Below, piece after piece: positions 6,044 to 7,459 of a DNA stretch of 7,459 nucleotides. The DNA is taken from positions 1 through 7,459 of the forward strand of contig JAKBQK010000370.1 in the NCBI GenBank assembly GCA_021835265.1, read 5' to 3'. This stretch comes from Thermoplasmata archaeon. Lineage in GTDB: Archaea > Thermoplasmatota > Thermoplasmata > Thermoplasmatales > Thermoplasmataceae. The first letter of the stretch is position 1. Each line of letters starts with the position of its first letter. The position numbers and the translations under genes were made by a program. The notes under the pieces were generated by a model. That model searched no databases, was not told the origin of the DNA, and saw only the letters and a program-made list of their open reading frames with translations.

Positions 6044-6055
6044 TGTTATATTAAG
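6044..6055 (-). promoter_or_regulatory. TATA box of the oxidase operon
   Basis: CTTAATATAACA on the minus strand is centred about 24 nt upstream of ATG 6026, preceded by GAAA-type purines resembling a BRE. This spacing puts transcription start at or next to the ATG, which explains the missing Shine-Dalgarno. Confidence 0.65.
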
Positions 6056-6094
6056 ATTTCCCAAGGCAGTCCTAAATTATACAGCATGTCACTG

Positions 6095-6104
6095 TTTTAT
6101 AAAT
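6095..6104. promoter_or_regulatory. Second TATA-like element in the oxidase upstream gap
   Basis: TTTTATAAAT reads as a good box A on both strands. On the minus strand it would give a leader of about 45-50 nt for the oxidase operon and could be an alternative promoter. The rest of the 127-nt gap (6027-6153) is AT-rich, with T-runs on the minus strand just after the FBP aldolase/phosphatase stop that may serve as its terminator. No gene is visible. Confidence 0.3.
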
Positions 6105-6153
6105 GTGGGTAACTCTATTTTTATACTATAAATCATAAATAAATTTGGAAGCT

Positions 6154-7311
6154 TTAATCCACATCTTTAGTGGACATCTTGACCTCCCTTTTCTTGGACT
6201 GGGATTCAATGACCTCAAACTTCCCCTTGAATTTTTCAAGAACTCTTGGGAGAGAAGTATATTCCATTTCATCCTCTGGAAGTCTGTGAGGCTCAAATGG
6301 CCCCATTCTTCTTAGATAATCAACTACCTGGCTTGCAGTCTTTCTTGCCCCGTCAAAGGCTGGATCGTCGAACATATCTACCGGTCCAACAAGTTTTCCG
6401 TCCTTTAATACAAACCCCAAGCCAATAACTTTTGGAGGACCATCAAATCTTGACATTTTAGCATCTTTCAGACCAACTGGCATTAGAGGACCATTGAACG
6501 ACCCCCTCATCCATCCAGAAACCATATATGGGTATGAGAACGCCTCCATCGCCTCACCTGATGCTGGGAGTCCAGATTGAATTCTTACTATCCCAGCCGG
6601 ATCATCTTTACCAACGTATTCCCCAGCAATGAAAGAAAGTTTGTCAGTGCTTATAACTGCTACATTTTCATCCGGAAGTTTTTCATGACTGTTTTTTGTA
6701 TAGACTCTTTTAATGACATATCTGCTCTTAGAGCCAATTAACCCCAGCAGGTCGTACATATGTTCTGGACAGTCAAGAAAAATCTTTTTTGCCTCTATTA
6801 TGTCCCATACCTCGAATCTGAAGCCATCATGCATATTTGTATCGATAACTAACCCCGGAGTATTATAAGGATCGGCAAACATTTTGAAGATTGGGTAATT
6901 GAACGCACCAGGTTCAGTTTTATCCATCATGTATACTATAAAGGGCTCTGATTTTCTAGGAGTGATCTCCATCTCAGCTATCCCAGGTCCCATTCCTTTA
7001 ATGTTACCTGAAAAGGAATCTTTGAGAAGATCCTGACCTGCCCCGTAAAGACCATATTTCTTTGCCACTGAAGTTCCAGCTTTAAAAGCGTTCCATGCAA
7101 GTTCATGTACCTCAGGGGAGTCAATTCCCAAGTTGTGAACCATTGTTATCTGAATGTCGTCTCCAACACTCGAAATGTGAAAATCTGAAATGAGGCTTTC
7201 ACCATTCTTTTTGATGTATGAACGTACTTCTTCTACAACTGGTGCAAAAACAGTTGTATGGCCCGGTAAACTTCCGATGTCCGCTTTAATATGTGATATT
7301 GTTGTTTTCAT
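6154..7311 (-). CDS. fbp: Fructose-1,6-bisphosphate aldolase/phosphatase
   Basis: The archaeal bifunctional enzyme (class V FBPase) that condenses dihydroxyacetone phosphate and glyceraldehyde 3-phosphate and dephosphorylates the product to fructose 6-phosphate. It drives gluconeogenesis one way. At 385 residues it has family length. Metal-binding regions are visible as ADIGSLPGH (Asp11, His18), GDD (Asp51-Asp52), GAGQDLLKDSFSG (90-102) and MMDKTEPGA (Asp130). GEYVGKDDPAG holds Tyr232 and Lys235. These match the acid/base Tyr and Schiff-base Lys (Y229/K232 in the Sulfolobus enzyme) with the same spacing, and Tyr351 fits the later active-site Tyr. Both activities therefore look intact. A lysine-rich tail of about 15 residues (from about 372) looks non-essential. 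A TATA box 25 nt upstream suggests a leaderless or near-leaderless message. At least 24 nt around its start are repeated in inverted orientation at the window edge. Confidence 0.97.
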   Translation of the reverse strand: MKTTISHIKADIGSLPGHTTVFAPVVEEVRSYIKKNGESLISDFHISSVGDDIQITMVHNLGIDSPEVHELAWNAFKAGTSVAKKYGLYGAGQDLLKDSFSGNIKGMGPGIAEMEITPRKSEPFIVYMMDKTEPGAFNYPIFKMFADPYNTPGLVIDTNMHDGFRFEVWDIIEAKKIFLDCPEHMYDLLGLIGSKSRYVIKRVYTKNSHEKLPDENVAVISTDKLSFIAGEYVGKDDPAGIVRIQSGLPASGEAMEAFSYPYMVSGWMRGSFNGPLMPVGLKDAKMSRFDGPPKVIGLGFVLKDGKLVGPVDMFDDPAFDGARKTASQVVDYLRRMGPFEPHRLPEDEMEYTSLPRVLEKFKGKFEVIESQSKKREVKMSTKDVD

Positions 7312-7321
7312 ATAATTTCCA
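7298..7321. repeat. Inverted repeat, left arm (start of fbp)
   Basis: These 24 bases cover 10 nt of leader (TGGAAATTAT on the minus strand) and the first 14 nt of the FBP aldolase/phosphatase gene. Their reverse complement is found exactly at 7436-7459. The 114-nt spacer between the arms is not symmetric at the arm edges. Confidence 0.9.
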
Positions 7322-7332
7322 TAGTTGACCTG

Positions 7333-7340
7333 TATTTAAA
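7333..7340 (-). promoter_or_regulatory. TATA box of the FBP aldolase/phosphatase gene
   Basis: TTTAAATA on the minus strand is centred about 25 nt upstream of ATG 7311, the normal archaeal distance from box A to transcription start. This implies an almost leaderless transcript. A weak GGAA lies just before the ATG. Confidence 0.6.
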
Positions 7341-7374
7341 GATTTGTTTGCCTTCAATTTTGTTTCGTCTATTG

Positions 7375-7403
7375 ATGAAAAATTTATATTGTAAATTCGT
7401 CAT
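7375..7403. repeat. Imperfect dyad in the divergent intergenic region
   Basis: ATGAAAAATTTA (7375-7386) and TAAATTCGTCAT (7392-7403) pair as inverted arms at 10 of 12 positions around a 5-nt centre (TATTG). It abuts the TATA box of the right-hand gene, a place where a dimeric regulator could act. AT-rich sequence makes chance symmetry possible. Confidence 0.35.
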
Positions 7404-7413
7404 TTTATAAATA
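7404..7413 (+). promoter_or_regulatory. TATA box for the right-edge gene
   Basis: TTTATAAATA is centred about 38 nt before ATG 7446. Transcription would start near 7433 with a leader of about 13 nt. Confidence 0.45.
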
Positions 7414-7435
7414 TCCTGATCTTAACGGTTCTACT

Positions 7436-7459
7436 TGGAAATTATATGAAAACAACAAT
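7436..7459. repeat. Inverted repeat, right arm (runs off the window)
   Basis: An exact inverted copy of 7298-7321: TGGAAATTAT followed by ATGAAAACAACAAT. It reaches the last base of the window, so its true length is unknown. On the inner side the match stops after the T at 7436. Confidence 0.9.
7446..7459 (+). CDS. Start of a divergent gene, probably a second FBP aldolase/phosphatase (partial)
   Basis: Only the first 14 bases are in the window: ATG AAA ACA ACA AT, reading M-K-T-T. They and the preceding 10 nt are identical to the start of the FBP aldolase/phosphatase gene on the other strand, whose protein begins MKTTIS. A TATA box at 7404-7413 supports transcription rightwards. A paralogue in divergent orientation is the simplest reading. 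An assembly fold-back or a short inverted duplication are alternatives. Confidence 0.5.

Noticed and set aside
6081..6095. Possible operator palindrome ACAG...CTGT upstream of the oxidase operon
   Set aside because: Only the outer four bases are symmetric, which is too little to support a binding site.

Overview
The window looks archaeal, most plausibly from an aerobic, acidophile-type Thermoplasmatales relative (inference). The signs are a bifunctional archaeal fructose-1,6-bisphosphate aldolase/phosphatase, AT-rich TATA boxes about 25 nt upstream of start codons (leaderless transcripts), extracytoplasmic domains rich in N-x-S/T sequons, and a respiratory operon that uses a blue-copper protein with no visible cytochrome c. 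The window is almost fully coding and has no gene-free stretch above 300 bases.

Layout. Positions 30-1340 (+) hold a compact three-gene operon: a CoxG-family SRPBCC protein, a very short alpha/beta-hydrolase-like protein of unknown activity, and a hot-dog fold acyl-CoA thioesterase. It meets a minus-strand operon tail-to-tail, with stops overlapping by 3-4 nt near 1337-1340. The minus-strand operon runs from about 6026 down to 2057: a small two-helix membrane protein, CuA subunit II, heme-copper oxidase subunit I, a membrane-anchored cupredoxin, and heme o synthase (CtaB). These genes are joined by 1-4 nt overlaps or a 1-nt gap. Downstream of them, after 87 nt, lies a CPBP (Abi/CAAX protease-like) membrane protein. 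Its reading frame extends about 50 codons past its first ATG to a good Shine-Dalgarno site, but the expected start position holds ACG. At 6154-7311 (-) is the FBP aldolase/phosphatase gene.

How the genes fit together. The oxidase operon can encode a nearly self-contained terminal oxidase module: cupredoxin (electron donor) to CuA subunit II to subunit I, with CtaB making the heme. Subunit I has the six canonical His ligands and the cross-link Tyr. It has B-family-like features (GHPIVY without the D-channel Glu, Thr in place of the K-channel Lys), and subunit II has one membrane helix, as in ba3 oxidases. The gene order (small membrane protein, II, I) resembles the cbaD-B-A order of archaeal and Thermus ba3 oxidases. 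The FBP aldolase/phosphatase serves gluconeogenesis and is separate from this module.

The most surprising feature is at the right edge. At least 24 nt spanning the leader and start of the FBP aldolase/phosphatase gene (7298-7321) recur exactly as an inverted copy at 7436-7459. This implies a divergent paralogue starting MKTT, or an inverted duplication or assembly fold-back. I found no CRISPR array, insertion sequence, tRNA or rRNA. Apart from this edge repeat and the start-less CPBP gene, the window is a fairly ordinary respiratory and metabolic region with some unusual residues.
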